Shown here: in pieces, positions 8,023 through 17,092 of the stretch
Position numbering within the stretch: the first letter of the stretch is position 1
Layout: each line of letters opens with the position of its first letter
Assembly (NCBI RefSeq): GCF_018399035.1
Contig: NZ_CP073760.1
Location: 248,001 to 312,000 of the forward strand
Length of the DNA stretch: 64,000 nt
Source of the DNA: Thiocapsa sp.
GTDB lineage: Bacteria; Pseudomonadota; Gammaproteobacteria; Chromatiales; Chromatiaceae
Direction: 5' to 3'
Translations under genes and position numbers: made by a program
The notes under the pieces: model-generated
The model's input: only the letters and a program-made list of their open reading frames with translations
Told to the model about the DNA's origin: nothing
Database searches by the model: none

Positions 8023-8661
8023 TCATCCCTTGATAAACGACATGAACTCGGAGCGCGTGCGCGGATCGGTCTCGAAGGTGCCGCGCATCGCGCTCGAGAC
8101 GGTCGAGCTGCGTTGTTTCTGCACGCCGCGCATCATCATGCAGGTGTGGCTGGCTTCCATGACGACGGCGACACCGTGCGCGCCGAGATGCTCCATGAGG
8201 GAGTCGGCGACCTGGCTGGTCAGGCGTTCTTGGACCTGCAGGCGGCGTGCGAAGACGTCGACCACGCGGGCGATCTTGCTCAGGCCGACGACCTTGCCGT
8301 TGGGCAGATAGCCGACATGGGCGTGGCCGAAGAAGGGCAGCATGTGGTGCTCGCACATCGAGTAGAACTCGATATCGCGTACGACCACCATCTCCCTGAC
8401 GTCTTCCTCGAAGAGCGCCTTCTTGATGATCTCCTCGGCGGACATGGAATAACCGCTGGTGAGGAAGTCCATGGCCTTGGCGACCCTCAAGGGCGTGCGG
8501 CGCAGACCCTCGCGATCGGGGTCTTCGCCGATCTCGCCGAGCATGCTTTTGACCAAAGCCTCTTTGCGCTCGTCGTAGACCTCGTCGTCGGAATCGGCCT
8601 CGAAGCTGGTGGCGTAATGGCTGTGCGTGAAAACCTGAGTGAGCTTGGGTTTCTCTGCCAT
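8023..8661 (-). CDS. folE: GTP cyclohydrolase I
   Basis: FolE converts GTP to 7,8-dihydroneopterin triphosphate, the entry to folate (and other pterin) synthesis. The 212-residue protein shows the zinc and active-site motif [10 protein letters not shown] (Cys103, His106), the second zinc Cys174 in [10 protein letters not shown], and conserved [10 protein letters not shown] and [15 protein letters not shown]. The start at 8661 gives [10 protein letters not shown] and the normal type IA length; a longer frame reaching back to 8994 has no FolE homology. It is transcribed toward the DAHP synthase gene. Family-C repeat C1 separates the two convergent stops. The 623-bp gap upstream, before the NAGGN operon, holds only repeat D1 and no recognisable gene. 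Confidence 0.94.
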   Translation of the reverse strand: MAEKPKLTQVFTHSHYATSFEADSDDEVYDERKEALVKSMLGEIGEDPDREGLRRTPLRVAKAMDFLTSGYSMSAEEIIKKALFEEDVREMVVVRDIEFYSMCEHHMLPFFGHAHVGYLPNGKVVGLSKIARVVDVFARRLQVQERLTSQVADSLMEHLGAHGVAVVMEASHTCMMMRGVQKQRSSTVSSAMRGTFETDPRTRSEFMSFIKG

Positions 8662-8788
8662 GGTGTTGCCTAAATGGTCCTGGTGAGGTGATCCGGGAGA
8701 TGTCTTTGGGCACCCTGCCGGATGTCGACTTGAACAGATGCTGGACAAGAGGGTGGGGCCACGCCGGACAAATGGAACTAGCGCAGCC

Positions 8789-8906
8789 GTGCAGAGTTTC
8801 CGAGACCGTCCCAGATCATTTCGTTGTCGTTGTCGTAATCGTGGTCGCCGTCGTATCGATGGTCGATGACGACAACGACAACGACAACGAACGGTTTCGA
8901 CAGCAC
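8789..8906. repeat. family-D element with GTTGTC microsatellite hairpin, copy D1
   Basis: Left end GTGCAGAG...CGAGACCGT, then repeats of GTTGTC, a short spacer with TCGATGGTCGATGA, then the complementary GACAAC repeats, and right end ACGGTTTCGACAGCAC. The ends are inverted copies. It lies between the divergent folE and NAGGN operon starts. Confidence 0.65.
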
Positions 8907-9284
8907 TTGGCGACCCGCGGCGTCCGTTCGACGGGTCTGCCGACGCTCCGGGGGTGGTCGCGCGGTGGCCAGACGCGCCCGCATTCGGTATCATCTATGC
9001 GTGTTCATCGTGAATTTCCAGATCCGCGGACGAACGGCGATGCCGATCCCGCAGGTCTTGCTGCCCCGCTTTCGTATCGCCTGCACACGGCGTCGTCCCT
9101 GTGTTTCGGACCCCTGCGTCGGGTTCGATCCCTAAGCGCCTCGCACCAAAACCCCGCCCCGCCCGAATCGATTTCGTGCCATCCGAGTGCAGCGGCCGAG
9201 CCAGGGCGACGCCGGCGCACGACTCAGTGCCCTCGCGTCTGCCAGCCCGCCACATCCTGTACTCCGGACCTTCAGGAGAGCCTC

Positions 9285-11060
9285 ATGTGTGGACTTTGCG
9301 GTGAGATCCGCTTCGACGACAACCCGATCGACCTCGGCGCCTTGAGCGCCATGAGTGCGGCCATCACGCCGCGCGGCCCGGACGGCGACGGCCTCTGGCA
9401 GCAGGGACGGGTCGCGCTTGCGCATCGCCGACTCTCGATCATCGACCTGAGCAACCATGCGGCGCAACCCATGGTCGACAGCGCGCTGGGTCTCTCGATC
9501 GCCTTCAACGGCTGCATCTACAACTACAAGGAGCTGCGCGCCGAGCTGGAAGGCAAGGGCTATCGGTTCTTCTCCCACGGCGACACGGAGGTGGTCCTGA
9601 AGGCGTTTCATGCCTGGGGCGATGCCTGCGTGGATCGCTTCCACGGCATGTTCGCCTTCGCCGTCGCCGAGCGGGACTCCGGTCGTCTGACCCTGGTGCG
9701 CGACCGTCTCGGCATCAAGCCGCTCTATTACGCCGAGGTGCCGGGCGGGCTGCGCTTTGCCTCGACCTTGCCGGCGGTGCTCGCGGGCGGCGGTGTCTCG
9801 ACCGAGATCGACCCGGTGGCCCTGCATCACTACATGCACTTCCATGCCGTGGTCCCGGCACCGCACACCATCCTGAGCGGCGTGCGCAAGCTCGCGCCCG
9901 CGACCATTCGGACCATCGAGCCGGACGGACGCCAGCGCGATCGCTGCTACTGGGATATCCGCTTCGTGCCTCGCCCCGAGGAACGTGATCTGTCCTTCGA
10001 GGATTGGCAGGAGCTCACCCTGTCCGCATTGCGCACCGCCGTTGCGCGCCGTCTGGTGGCGGATGTCGATGTCGGCGTGCTGCTGTCCGGCGGGTTGGAT
10101 TCGAGCCTCATCGTGGCCCTGTTGGCCGAGCAAGGCCAGCGCGGCATCAACACCTTCTCGGTCGGCTTCGAGACGGTCGGGTCCGAGGTGGGCGACGAGT
10201 TCCAGTATTCGGACATCATCGCCGACACCTTTGCGACCCGTCACCACAAGATCCGGGTCGACTCGGCCACGCGTCTCCTGCCCGAGCTGCCCAACTGCGT
10301 GCGCGCCATGGCCGAGCCCATGGTCAGCCACGACGTCATCGGCTTCTATCTGCTCTCGCAAGAGGTCGCCAAGCATGTGAAGGTGGTGCAGAGCGGGCAG
10401 GGCGCCGACGAGGTCTTCGCCGGCTATCACTGGTATCCGCCGATGCTCGGCAGCACCGATCCGGTCGGCGACTATGCCCGAGCCTTCTGCGATCGCACGC
10501 ACGAGGACTATCGTCGCGCGGTCGATCCGCGGTTTCACGGCGAGGACGCCAGCCGTGCCTTCATCGCCGCGCACTTTGCCCGGGCCGGTGCGGATGCCCC
10601 GGTCGACAAGGCGTTGCGGATCGATCAGCAGATCATGTTGGTCGACGACCCGGTCAAACGCGTCGACAACATGACCATGGCGTGGGGCCTGGAGGCGCGC
10701 GTCCCTTTCCTCGACCACGAGCTGGTCGAGCTGGCCGCGCGCATGCCCGATCGGCACAAGCTCTGCGACGAGGGCAAAGGCGTGCTCAAGGCGATCGGTC
10801 GTCGGCTGATCCCGACGTCGGTCATCGACCGGCCCAAAGGCTACTTCCCGGTGCCCGCGCTCAAGTATCTGCGCGGCGATGTCTTGGCGACCGTGCGCGA
10901 TCTGCTGCATTCACCGCGCGCCCGCGAGCGGGGTCTCTTTCAGCCGGCCTATCTCGACACCCTGCTGGCGGCGCCGGACGATCACCTGACCCCGCTGCGC
11001 GGCTCCAAGCTGTGGCAGGTCGCGCTGTTGGAAATGTGGCTGCAAGAGCAAGGGGTCTGA
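9285..11060 (+). CDS. N-acetylglutaminylglutamine amidotransferase (asparagine-synthetase-like)
   Basis: This 591-residue class II glutamine amidotransferase starts MCGLCGEIRF with catalytic Cys2 and has the N-terminal hydrolase motifs ITPRGPDGDG and HRRLSIIDLS. The C-terminal synthetase domain has the PP-loop VLLSGGLDSS at about residues 262-271 and EARVPFLDHELVELA. AsnB homologues next to a GNAT/ATP-grasp protein form the NAGGN system, where this enzyme amidates the dipeptide to N-acetylglutaminylglutamine amide, an osmoprotectant. The start is fixed by the required Cys2 and by CAGGAGAG upstream. The synthetase gene follows after 5 bp and the M42 peptidase overlaps that one, so the three form an operon, probably osmotically induced. 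Confidence 0.9.
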   Translation: MCGLCGEIRFDDNPIDLGALSAMSAAITPRGPDGDGLWQQGRVALAHRRLSIIDLSNHAAQPMVDSALGLSIAFNGCIYNYKELRAELEGKGYRFFSHGDTEVVLKAFHAWGDACVDRFHGMFAFAVAERDSGRLTLVRDRLGIKPLYYAEVPGGLRFASTLPAVLAGGGVSTEIDPVALHHYMHFHAVVPAPHTILSGVRKLAPATIRTIEPDGRQRDRCYWDIRFVPRPEERDLSFEDWQELTLSALRTAVARRLVADVDVGVLLSGGLDSSLIVALLAEQGQRGINTFSVGFETVGSEVGDEFQYSDIIADTFATRHHKIRVDSATRLLPELPNCVRAMAEPMVSHDVIGFYLLSQEVAKHVKVVQSGQGADEVFAGYHWYPPMLGSTDPVGDYARAFCDRTHEDYRRAVDPRFHGEDASRAFIAAHFARAGADAPVDKALRIDQQIMLVDDPVKRVDNMTMAWGLEARVPFLDHELVELAARMPDRHKLCDEGKGVLKAIGRRLIPTSVIDRPKGYFPVPALKYLRGDVLATVRDLLHSPRARERGLFQPAYLDTLLAAPDDHLTPLRGSKLWQVALLEMWLQEQGV

Positions 11061-11065
11061 TACCA

Positions 11066-12811
11066 ATGAGCAGAGATCGAATGCGTCATCGACTCGAGCG
11101 CAGTCGTGCTCCGTCGCTCAAGAACTGGGACCGCCAGCCGCGCGCGGATCAGGCGTTCGGTCAGCCCGCGATCGTCGACTGCGGCTGGGGGCGGTTGCTC
11201 TTCGGTCAGACCTTTTCGGACCCCAGGGCACTCGCCGATGCGCTCCGCGAGGAGCACCGCGGCAAGCGCGACGTGGCGCTCTATCTGAGCGATCCCCATG
11301 TGGTGCTCTCCTACGCGCCGCGGGACCTGTTCCTGGACCCGTCCCACACCTTCCGCCTCTGGTTCGAGCGCTATCAGTGCTCGCCGCGTCGGCCCAAGGG
11401 CTTTCATGTGCGCTTGCTCAACAGTCGCGACGACGCCGAGGCGATCCACCGGCTCTATGTCGGCCGGCGGATGGTGCCGCCGAGCGTGGACTTTATCCGG
11501 GAGCAGCGCACCTCCAAGATCCTGACCTACTGGGTCGCGGAAGAGGAGCAGGACGGCCGTATCCTGGGTGCGGTCACCGGCGTGGATCATGTCGCGGCCT
11601 TCGCCGATCCCGAGAACGGGGCCAGCCTTTGGGCGCTCGCCGTCGATGCCCAAGCGCCCTATCCGGGCGTCGGGGACGCCTTGGTGCGACAGGTGATCGA
11701 GTACTATCAGGCGCGGGGTCGCGGCTTTCTGGACCTTTCGGTCATCCACGACAACACCCAAGCCATCCGGCTCTATCGCAAGCTCGGTTTCGAGCGGATC
11801 CCGGCGTTCGCGCTCAAGAACAAGAACGCCTTCAACGAGCCGCTCTTCATGGGGCAACAGCCCGAGGCCAAGCTCAATCCCTACGCGACCATCATCGTCA
11901 ACGAGGCGCGTCGGCGCGGGATCGCGATCGAGGTGCTGGATGCCGAGGGTGGTTATTTCGCCCTGGTGCTCGGCGGGCGCCGCATCGTCTGTCGCGAGAG
12001 TCTGAGCGAGCTGACCAGCGCCGTGGCCATGAGCCGCTGCGACGATAAGGCGGTGACGCATCGGCTGTTGCGCAACGCCGGTCTGCGGGTCCCGGAGCAG
12101 ACCCGTTTCGAGGCGTTGGATCAGGCCGAGGCGTTTCTCTCCAAGCTCGGCCGCGTGGTCGTCAAACCCGTGCGCGGCGAGCAGGGTGCCGGAATCAGTG
12201 TCGACGTGCGCGATCCCGAGACCCTCGAGCGTGCGATCGCCGCGGCACGGCGGGTCTGCGACCAGGTGATCCTGGAGGAGTATGTCGCGGGCGATGATCT
12301 GCGCATCGTCGTGATCGCCGACCAAGTGGTCGCCGCCGCGATCCGTCGACCGGCGCAGGTGGCCGGGACCGGTCAGCACAGCGTGCGTGACCTCATTCAG
12401 GCCCAAAGTCGACGTCGCCGCGCGGCAACCGGCGGGGAGAGCAGCATCCCGATGGACGACGAGACCAAGCGGTGCGTCGTCTCCTCCGGCTACGATCTGG
12501 AGACGATCTTGCCGGAGGGCGAGGTGCTCGTCGTGCGCAAGACCGCGAATCTCCACACCGGCGGGACCATCCACGACGTCACCGCGCAGCTCAATCCCGT
12601 CCTCGCCGAGGCCGCCGCGGCTGCGGCGCGGGCGTTGGCGATCCCGGTCACCGGGCTCGACTTCCTTGTTCCTTCGGTGCGCGGGACCGATTATGTGATC
12701 ATCGAGGCCAACGAGCGGCCCGGCTTGGCCAATCACGAGCCCCAACCGACCGCCGAGCGTTTCGTCGACCTGCTGTTTCCTCAGACCGCCGCCCGGGAGT
12801 CCATGTCTTGA
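11066..12811 (+). CDS. ngg: N-acetylglutaminylglutamine synthetase (GNAT + ATP-grasp)
   Basis: This 581-residue protein joins two enzymes. Residues about 110-270 form a GNAT acetyltransferase (acetyl-CoA loop region VGDALVRQVIEYYQARGRGF, then LYRKLGFERIP). Residues about 285-575 form an ATP-grasp ligase (VVVKPVRGEQGAGIS, VILEEYVAGDDLRIVV, VTGLDFLVPS, IIEANERPGL). This fusion is diagnostic of the NAGGN synthetase, which acetylates glutamine or the dipeptide and ligates two glutamines. Its start ATG is 5 bp after the amidotransferase stop, and its TGA overlaps the TTG start of the M42 peptidase. Confidence 0.9.
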   Translation: MSRDRMRHRLERSRAPSLKNWDRQPRADQAFGQPAIVDCGWGRLLFGQTFSDPRALADALREEHRGKRDVALYLSDPHVVLSYAPRDLFLDPSHTFRLWFERYQCSPRRPKGFHVRLLNSRDDAEAIHRLYVGRRMVPPSVDFIREQRTSKILTYWVAEEEQDGRILGAVTGVDHVAAFADPENGASLWALAVDAQAPYPGVGDALVRQVIEYYQARGRGFLDLSVIHDNTQAIRLYRKLGFERIPAFALKNKNAFNEPLFMGQQPEAKLNPYATIIVNEARRRGIAIEVLDAEGGYFALVLGGRRIVCRESLSELTSAVAMSRCDDKAVTHRLLRNAGLRVPEQTRFEALDQAEAFLSKLGRVVVKPVRGEQGAGISVDVRDPETLERAIAAARRVCDQVILEEYVAGDDLRIVVIADQVVAAAIRRPAQVAGTGQHSVRDLIQAQSRRRRAATGGESSIPMDDETKRCVVSSGYDLETILPEGEVLVVRKTANLHTGGTIHDVTAQLNPVLAEAAAAAARALAIPVTGLDFLVPSVRGTDYVIIEANERPGLANHEPQPTAERFVDLLFPQTAARESMS

Positions 12812-13917
12812 AGTTGCCCGCCATCGATACGCGCTATCTGGTCGAGATCCTGCTCAAGCTGCTGCATACGCCCAGCCCGTCCGGCTATACGGATCGCGTG
12901 GTTCATCTGGTGTGCGAGGAGCTCGAGCGCTTGGAGGTCCCCTTCGAGCTGACCCGCCGGGGTGCCATCCGCGCGACGCTCAAGGGCGACGTCTCCCAGC
13001 CCGATCGTGCCATCGTGGCCCACATCGACACGCTCGGAGCCATGGTGAAGTCGCTCAAGGAGAACGGTCGTCTGCAACTGGTCCCGGTCGGGCACTGGAA
13101 TGCGCGCTTTGCCGAGGGTGCGCGTGCGACGCTTTTCACCGACAACTGCCAATGGCGCGGTACCATCCTGCCGCTCAAGGCATCGGGCCACACCTTCGCG
13201 CCCGAGATCGACAATCAGCCCGGCGGATGGGATTTCGTGGAGTTTCGCATCGACGCGCGCGTGCGCGACATCGCCGACCTCCTGCGTTTGGGCGTGCATG
13301 TCGGTGACTTCCTGGCGATCGACACCAGCCCCGAGATCACCGACACCGGCTTCATCAACGCACGCCACCTCGACGACAAGGCCGGCACGGCGGTCCTGCT
13401 CGCGGCGATCGAGGCGGTGCGACGCGAGGGGCTCGAGCTGCCGGTCGACTGTCACCCGCTCTTCACCATCTCCGAGGAGGTGGGGTCCGGCGCGTCGGCC
13501 GCGCTTCAGCAGGATGTCGCCGAGATGCTGACCATCGACAACGGTACGACGGCCCCGGGGCAGAACTCGAGCGAATTCGGCGTGACCATCGCCATGGCGG
13601 ACGAGGTCGGCCCCTTCGATTATCACCTGACCCATCGCATCATCCAGCTCTGTCAAGAGTTCGCGATCCCGCATCAGCGCGATGTCTTCAAGTACTATCG
13701 CTCCGACAGCGCCGCGGCCCTGACGGCCGGCAACGATGTGCGCACCGCGCTCGTGACCTTCGGTGTGGATGCCTCGCACGGCTACGAGCGCATCCACTTC
13801 GATGCGTTGGAATCGCTCGCCCGACTCGTGAGCGTCTACATGCAGGGTCCGCCCCTGTTCATCCGCGATCGCTTCGAGATGGGTCCGCGCACGGGCTTCC
13901 CGATCCAACCCGGTTGA
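12808..13917 (+). CDS. M42-family peptidase of the NAGGN operon
   Basis: This 369-residue metallopeptidase belongs to the M42/M20-like group associated with NAGGN operons. Metal-ligand and catalytic signatures are IVAHIDTLGAM (about residue 71), NARHLDDKAGTA (about 190), FTISEEVGSG (about 227) and DASHGYERIHF near the C-terminus. It probably trims or recycles the osmolyte dipeptide; that role rests on gene context, not on proven biochemistry that I can cite. The start is TTG at 12808, overlapping the ngg stop as TTGA; no ATG gives the expected N-terminus KLPAIDTRYLVEILL. Translational coupling is likely. Confidence 0.85.
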   Translation: MKLPAIDTRYLVEILLKLLHTPSPSGYTDRVVHLVCEELERLEVPFELTRRGAIRATLKGDVSQPDRAIVAHIDTLGAMVKSLKENGRLQLVPVGHWNARFAEGARATLFTDNCQWRGTILPLKASGHTFAPEIDNQPGGWDFVEFRIDARVRDIADLLRLGVHVGDFLAIDTSPEITDTGFINARHLDDKAGTAVLLAAIEAVRREGLELPVDCHPLFTISEEVGSGASAALQQDVAEMLTIDNGTTAPGQNSSEFGVTIAMADEVGPFDYHLTHRIIQLCQEFAIPHQRDVFKYYRSDSAAALTAGNDVRTALVTFGVDASHGYERIHFDALESLARLVSVYMQGPPLFIRDRFEMGPRTGFPIQPG

Positions 13918-13948
13918 GACGCGGATCAGTCGAGACGCGGAAAAGACG

Positions 13949-15052
13949 ATGCTGCACGCCCTGACCTTGATCCTGCTGTGCCAGCTCGCCGGCGAGACCG
14001 TTGTCCTGCTGACCGGGCTGCCGGTCCCCGGGCCCGTGCTCGGGATGTTGCTCCTGCTGGGGTGGCTGTTTCTGCGCGGCGGGATCTCGGAGGAGGTCGG
14101 GCGCACGGCCGATACGCTGCTCGCGCATTTCTCGCTCTTGTTCGTCCCGGCCGGGGTCGGCGTGATGCTGCACTGGGAGCGTCTTCAGGGTCAGTGGCCG
14201 GCGATCGCCGCGGCGCTGCTGCTCGGCACACTGCTCACGCTGGCGGTGACCGCATTGACGATGGCCGGCGTGCAGCGGCTCCTCGCGACGGTACGCCGGC
14301 GTCGAGGGGTGCCGCCGGTGACTGACAGTCCCTTCACCGAGATTTGGGTCTATCTCTCCGCTTCGCCGCTGCTCTGGCTCACGGCGACATTGGTCTGCTA
14401 TCTGGCGGCCGATCGGCTCTACCGGCTCGGGCGCGGGAGCCCGCTCCTGAATCCGGTCGCGGTGGCGGTCGCGCTCTTGATCGGAATCCTCACGCTCACC
14501 GGGACGCCCTACGCGGTCTATTTCGACGGGGCGCAATTCGTCCATTTCCTGCTCGGTCCGGCGACGGTCGCGCTGGCCATCCCGTTGTATCGCCAGCGCG
14601 AGCGGCTCGGCGCATTGGCCGTGCCGATCGGTGCGGCCCTGTTGGTCGGGGTGCTGACGGCGAGCGTGAGTGCGATCGGACTCGCGGCCTGGCTCGGTGC
14701 CGATATCGCCACTCAGATCTCTCTGGCCCCCAAGTCCGTCACGGCGCCGGTGGCGATGGGCATCTCGGAGAAGCTCGGCGGGATCCCGTCGCTCACGGCG
14801 GTTCTGGTGGTGAGCACCGGCATCGTGGGGGCGGTCTTCGGTACGGGCGTGCTGAGACTGCTGCGGATTCGCGACGATGCGGTCAAAGGGGTCGCCATGG
14901 GCGTGACCTCGCACGGGATCGGAACCGCGCGTGCGTTCCAGGTCAGCCCGACCATGGGTGCCTTCTCGGGTCTGGCGATGGCGCTGTCGGCCTTCTTGAC
15001 CGCCGCGCTGCTGCCGTCGGTCTTGGATTGGCTCGGGTTGATCGGCGGATAA
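13949..15052 (+). CDS. fused LrgA-LrgB (CidA/CidB) membrane protein
   Basis: Residues 1-115 match LrgA/CidA (LILLCQLAGETVVLLTGLPV, PGPVLGMLLLL, LLFVPAGVGVM). After a linker, residues about 130-367 match LrgB/CidB, with many membrane helices, APKSVTAPVAMGISEKLGG and GVTSHGIGTARAF. In Gram-positives the two are separate holin/antiholin-like proteins. The fused form resembles plant PLGG1, the plastid glycolate/glycerate translocator. In a CO2-fixing host a role in glycolate or other small-acid transport is plausible but unproven. It follows the NAGGN operon by 31 bp in the same direction, so co-transcription is possible. Confidence 0.85.
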   Translation: MLHALTLILLCQLAGETVVLLTGLPVPGPVLGMLLLLGWLFLRGGISEEVGRTADTLLAHFSLLFVPAGVGVMLHWERLQGQWPAIAAALLLGTLLTLAVTALTMAGVQRLLATVRRRRGVPPVTDSPFTEIWVYLSASPLLWLTATLVCYLAADRLYRLGRGSPLLNPVAVAVALLIGILTLTGTPYAVYFDGAQFVHFLLGPATVALAIPLYRQRERLGALAVPIGAALLVGVLTASVSAIGLAAWLGADIATQISLAPKSVTAPVAMGISEKLGGIPSLTAVLVVSTGIVGAVFGTGVLRLLRIRDDAVKGVAMGVTSHGIGTARAFQVSPTMGAFSGLAMALSAFLTAALLPSVLDWLGLIGG

Positions 15053-15055
15053 GCG

Positions 15056-15218
15056 ACGATTCAGAAGCAAGGCGAACACCTTGATTCACGCGTAGGATGG
15101 GGCGAACGCAGCGAAACCCATCTTTTCCGCGCCGCCACCCGGATTGGGCGTCTGAGCTGTGAGGATGGGTTTCGCTGCGCTCTACCCATCCTACATGTTT
15201 CGGTTGTTTTTGAATCGT
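15056..15218. repeat. family-C composite element, copy C2
   Basis: Left end ACGATTCAGAAGCAAGG, two GGATGGG/CCCATC core palindromes in opposite orientation, right end GTTGTTTTTGAATCGT, which is nearly the reverse complement of the left end. It starts 3 bp after the LrgAB stop. Confidence 0.7.
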
Positions 15219-15274
15219 TCCTCGGCGGGGAGGGCTGCGGCGCCGCGGTAACGCGGCGCGCAAGACGGGAGCCC

Positions 15275-15466
15275 TTATTTTTTCTCGACGGTGCTCATCG
15301 TCATGAGGCTGTAGGCCGGGCAAGAGCGTACGTAGGCGGTGGCGATCAGGACGAGTCCGACGAGGCCGAGCCAATTGCTGTCGAACAGACCCCAGAGGAT
15401 GATCAGGGCGCCGGCCGCAAAGCGAATCTTGCGGTCTGTCTCACCGATGTTTTTGGTCAGTTCCAT
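15275..15466 (-). CDS. DUF2892 / YgaP-like small membrane protein
   Basis: The 63-residue product MELTKNIGETDRKIRFAAGA begins with the NIGxxDRxIR signature of DUF2892 and has two hydrophobic segments (ALIILWGLF and WLGLVGLVLIATAYV) with Cys in VRSCPAYSLM, as in the membrane tail of YgaP rhodanese-like proteins. It would be an inner-membrane protein; the role is unknown, although relatives are often near sulfur-metabolism genes. ATG 15466 is preferred because GAGGTG lies 7 bp upstream; a GTG three codons earlier overlaps that site. Confidence 0.8.
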   Translation of the reverse strand: MELTKNIGETDRKIRFAAGALIILWGLFDSNWLGLVGLVLIATAYVRSCPAYSLMTMSTVEKK

Positions 15467-15678
15467 GCGATGCACCTCGTTCAGTGATGGTTTTGGAGGA
15501 TTCGATGCCGATCCGACCTCCGATCGCGTGACCGCTTGCGGGCCGATCCCGACTCGATAGCGCCGTGACGTCGTCAGGCCGCGTAACCATACACTTCCTA
15601 GGGGTTATAGGGAACCCCTGGGAAGGGTGAAAAAATAGGTAAAACAACTCGACGAAAGTACACCTTTGCCACGCTTTC

Positions 15679-15736
15679 CGTTGTCGTTGTCGTTGTCGTT
15701 GTCGATTACGGTTGCGACAACGACAACGACAACGAT
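15679..15736. repeat. GTTGTC/GACAAC microsatellite hairpin, copy D2
   Basis: Tandem GTTGTC units face tandem GACAAC units across a short spacer. The flanks differ from D1 and D3. The right flank (AACGATTAGG...GGTGCTCACCTT) resembles 31617-31660 near nadK. The surrounding 15467-15896 gap contains no gene that I can support. Confidence 0.6.
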
Positions 15737-15778
15737 TAGGGTAGGTGCTCACCTTTTTTCCGACATGTGACTTAGCGG

Positions 15779-15826
15779 CGATTCGGAAACAAGGTGAACA
15801 CCTTGATGACGGTTGTTTTTGAATCG
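15779..15826. repeat. family-C element lacking its core, copy C3
   Basis: Only the two ends remain: CGATTCGGAAACAAGGTGAA and GTTGTTTTTGAATCG, joined directly. This minimal form helps define the termini of the larger family-C elements. Confidence 0.65.
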
Positions 15827-15896
15827 TGACATCGGTTGGCTGCACCTCGGGTGCGCTTCCGCGGAATCGCCCCGATGCGCAATCCTCGATCGCGGG

Positions 15897-16901
15897 TTAT
15901 TTCTGGTCGTCGGTCAGGGTCTTGCCCTGCTCGATCCAGAACTTCTGGGCGCCCGCATGGACCGGCGTGACGACGCCCTCCAACCCGCTTGCCAGCGTCA
16001 TGGCCGTCGCCGCCTGCGAGACGCTGTGCATAAAGGCCAGACCCTGCTCGGAATAGATCTCGCTGATGGCCTGGTACATCAGATCCTCGGAGATGTGACG
16101 GCCTGCGACCCACAGGGCGCCGTCGGAGATGGTGACGACGTCGTAGTCCACGCCCGAATAGGTCCCGGCGGGGATGGTGACCTTGACGTAGTAGGGATGG
16201 TCCTGCGGCAGGCTGCCTTGCTGAGCGGCATCCCAGACCTGGAGCAGGCGAACCTTGTTGCTGGTCGCCGCCTGGATCACGGAGGCATTCGGGAAGCCGG
16301 CGAACACCCAGAGCGCGTCGATCTGGCGATCGCCCAAGGCGGAGGCCCCTTGGTTGTAGCCGATGAACTGCGGGCGAATCTTGTCCCAAAGGCCCAGGCT
16401 TTCGAAGAAGCGTTGCGCGGATGCGGCGGCACCCGAGCCTGCGGGGCCGACGGCGACCTGCTTGCCTTCGAGCTGCGCGACCTCGGTGATGCCCGAGCCT
16501 TCGAGGACGAGCAGATGTGCCGGCGCACCATAGAGGAAGGATGCCGCGCGGGTATTGCGGTATTGGGCGGTGTCGTTGGTCAACTGGCCCTGCACGCCGA
16601 GATAGAGGTCACCGGCGTAAACGATCCCGAAATCGGCATCGCGCGAGTTGACGCGACGCAGGTTTTCGACCGATCCGGCCGAGGCCATGTTGGAGACATC
16701 CACGCCCTCGACGTTGCGCGACAGCAAGGTCGCGATCCCGTTGGAGAAGAACTGGAAGGTGCCGCCGTCCGGTCCGCCCGAGAAGGCCAGTCGTTGAATA
16801 TTGGCATTGGCGATCGGCACGCCGGCAAGGACGACCGCCGTGATCGCGGCGGCGGCGAGACCGGTCACGCGGGTGAGCTTGAACCTCTGCTTCTTGATCA
16901 T
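15897..16901 (-). CDS. TAXI-family TRAP transporter solute-binding protein
   Basis: This 334-residue periplasmic protein starts MIKKQRFKLTR, followed by a hydrophobic signal segment (VTGLAAAAITAVVLAG) and cleavage near ANA. The mature part has the TAXI signatures LAFSGGPDGGTFQFF, DFGIVYAGDLY and VGPAGSGAAASAQRFFESLG. It captures a small organic acid, possibly a C4-dicarboxylate or glutamate/2-oxoglutarate, for the fused permease encoded two genes upstream; the substrate cannot be read from sequence. The start at 16901 has AGGA about eight bases upstream. Order in transcription is permease, UspA, binding protein, which suggests one operon on the minus strand. Confidence 0.88.
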   Translation of the reverse strand: MIKKQRFKLTRVTGLAAAAITAVVLAGVPIANANIQRLAFSGGPDGGTFQFFSNGIATLLSRNVEGVDVSNMASAGSVENLRRVNSRDADFGIVYAGDLYLGVQGQLTNDTAQYRNTRAASFLYGAPAHLLVLEGSGITEVAQLEGKQVAVGPAGSGAAASAQRFFESLGLWDKIRPQFIGYNQGASALGDRQIDALWVFAGFPNASVIQAATSNKVRLLQVWDAAQQGSLPQDHPYYVKVTIPAGTYSGVDYDVVTISDGALWVAGRHISEDLMYQAISEIYSEQGLAFMHSVSQAATAMTLASGLEGVVTPVHAGAQKFWIEQGKTLTDDQK

Positions 16902-17092
16902 TCTCGATTCCTCATGGTGTTGCGACAGACGGTCGCTGGGACATTGGCGGAGACGATGTCCGCCGGTTTTCCCGATGGCGGCCAAGTCGCGGCTTTCGGC
17001 AGACGCCTCGACACCCGATCCGGATGCGTCGTGCATCCGGTTGTCGGGCATCGGTGCGTGCAGGATCGGCGCGGCGTGGCGGCCGGGGAACC

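Noticed and set aside
8816-8894. Possible CRISPR array in the GTTGTC repeats
   Set aside because: Units are 6 bp without spacers and form one inverted pair; no cas genes nearby. No CRISPR array was seen in the window.
8688-9284. In-frame 199-codon extension upstream of the NAGGN amidotransferase
   Set aside because: Class II amidotransferases need Cys at position 2, which is only provided by ATG 9285 with its CAGGAGAG site; the extension crosses repeat D1.
9132-10910. 592-codon minus-strand open frame antisense to the amidotransferase
   Set aside because: Typical antisense shadow in high-GC DNA; composition rich in Asp, His, Arg and Gly, and no start signal. The same holds for long antisense frames over ngg, TRAP, recN, dnaK, the helicase and DUF499.
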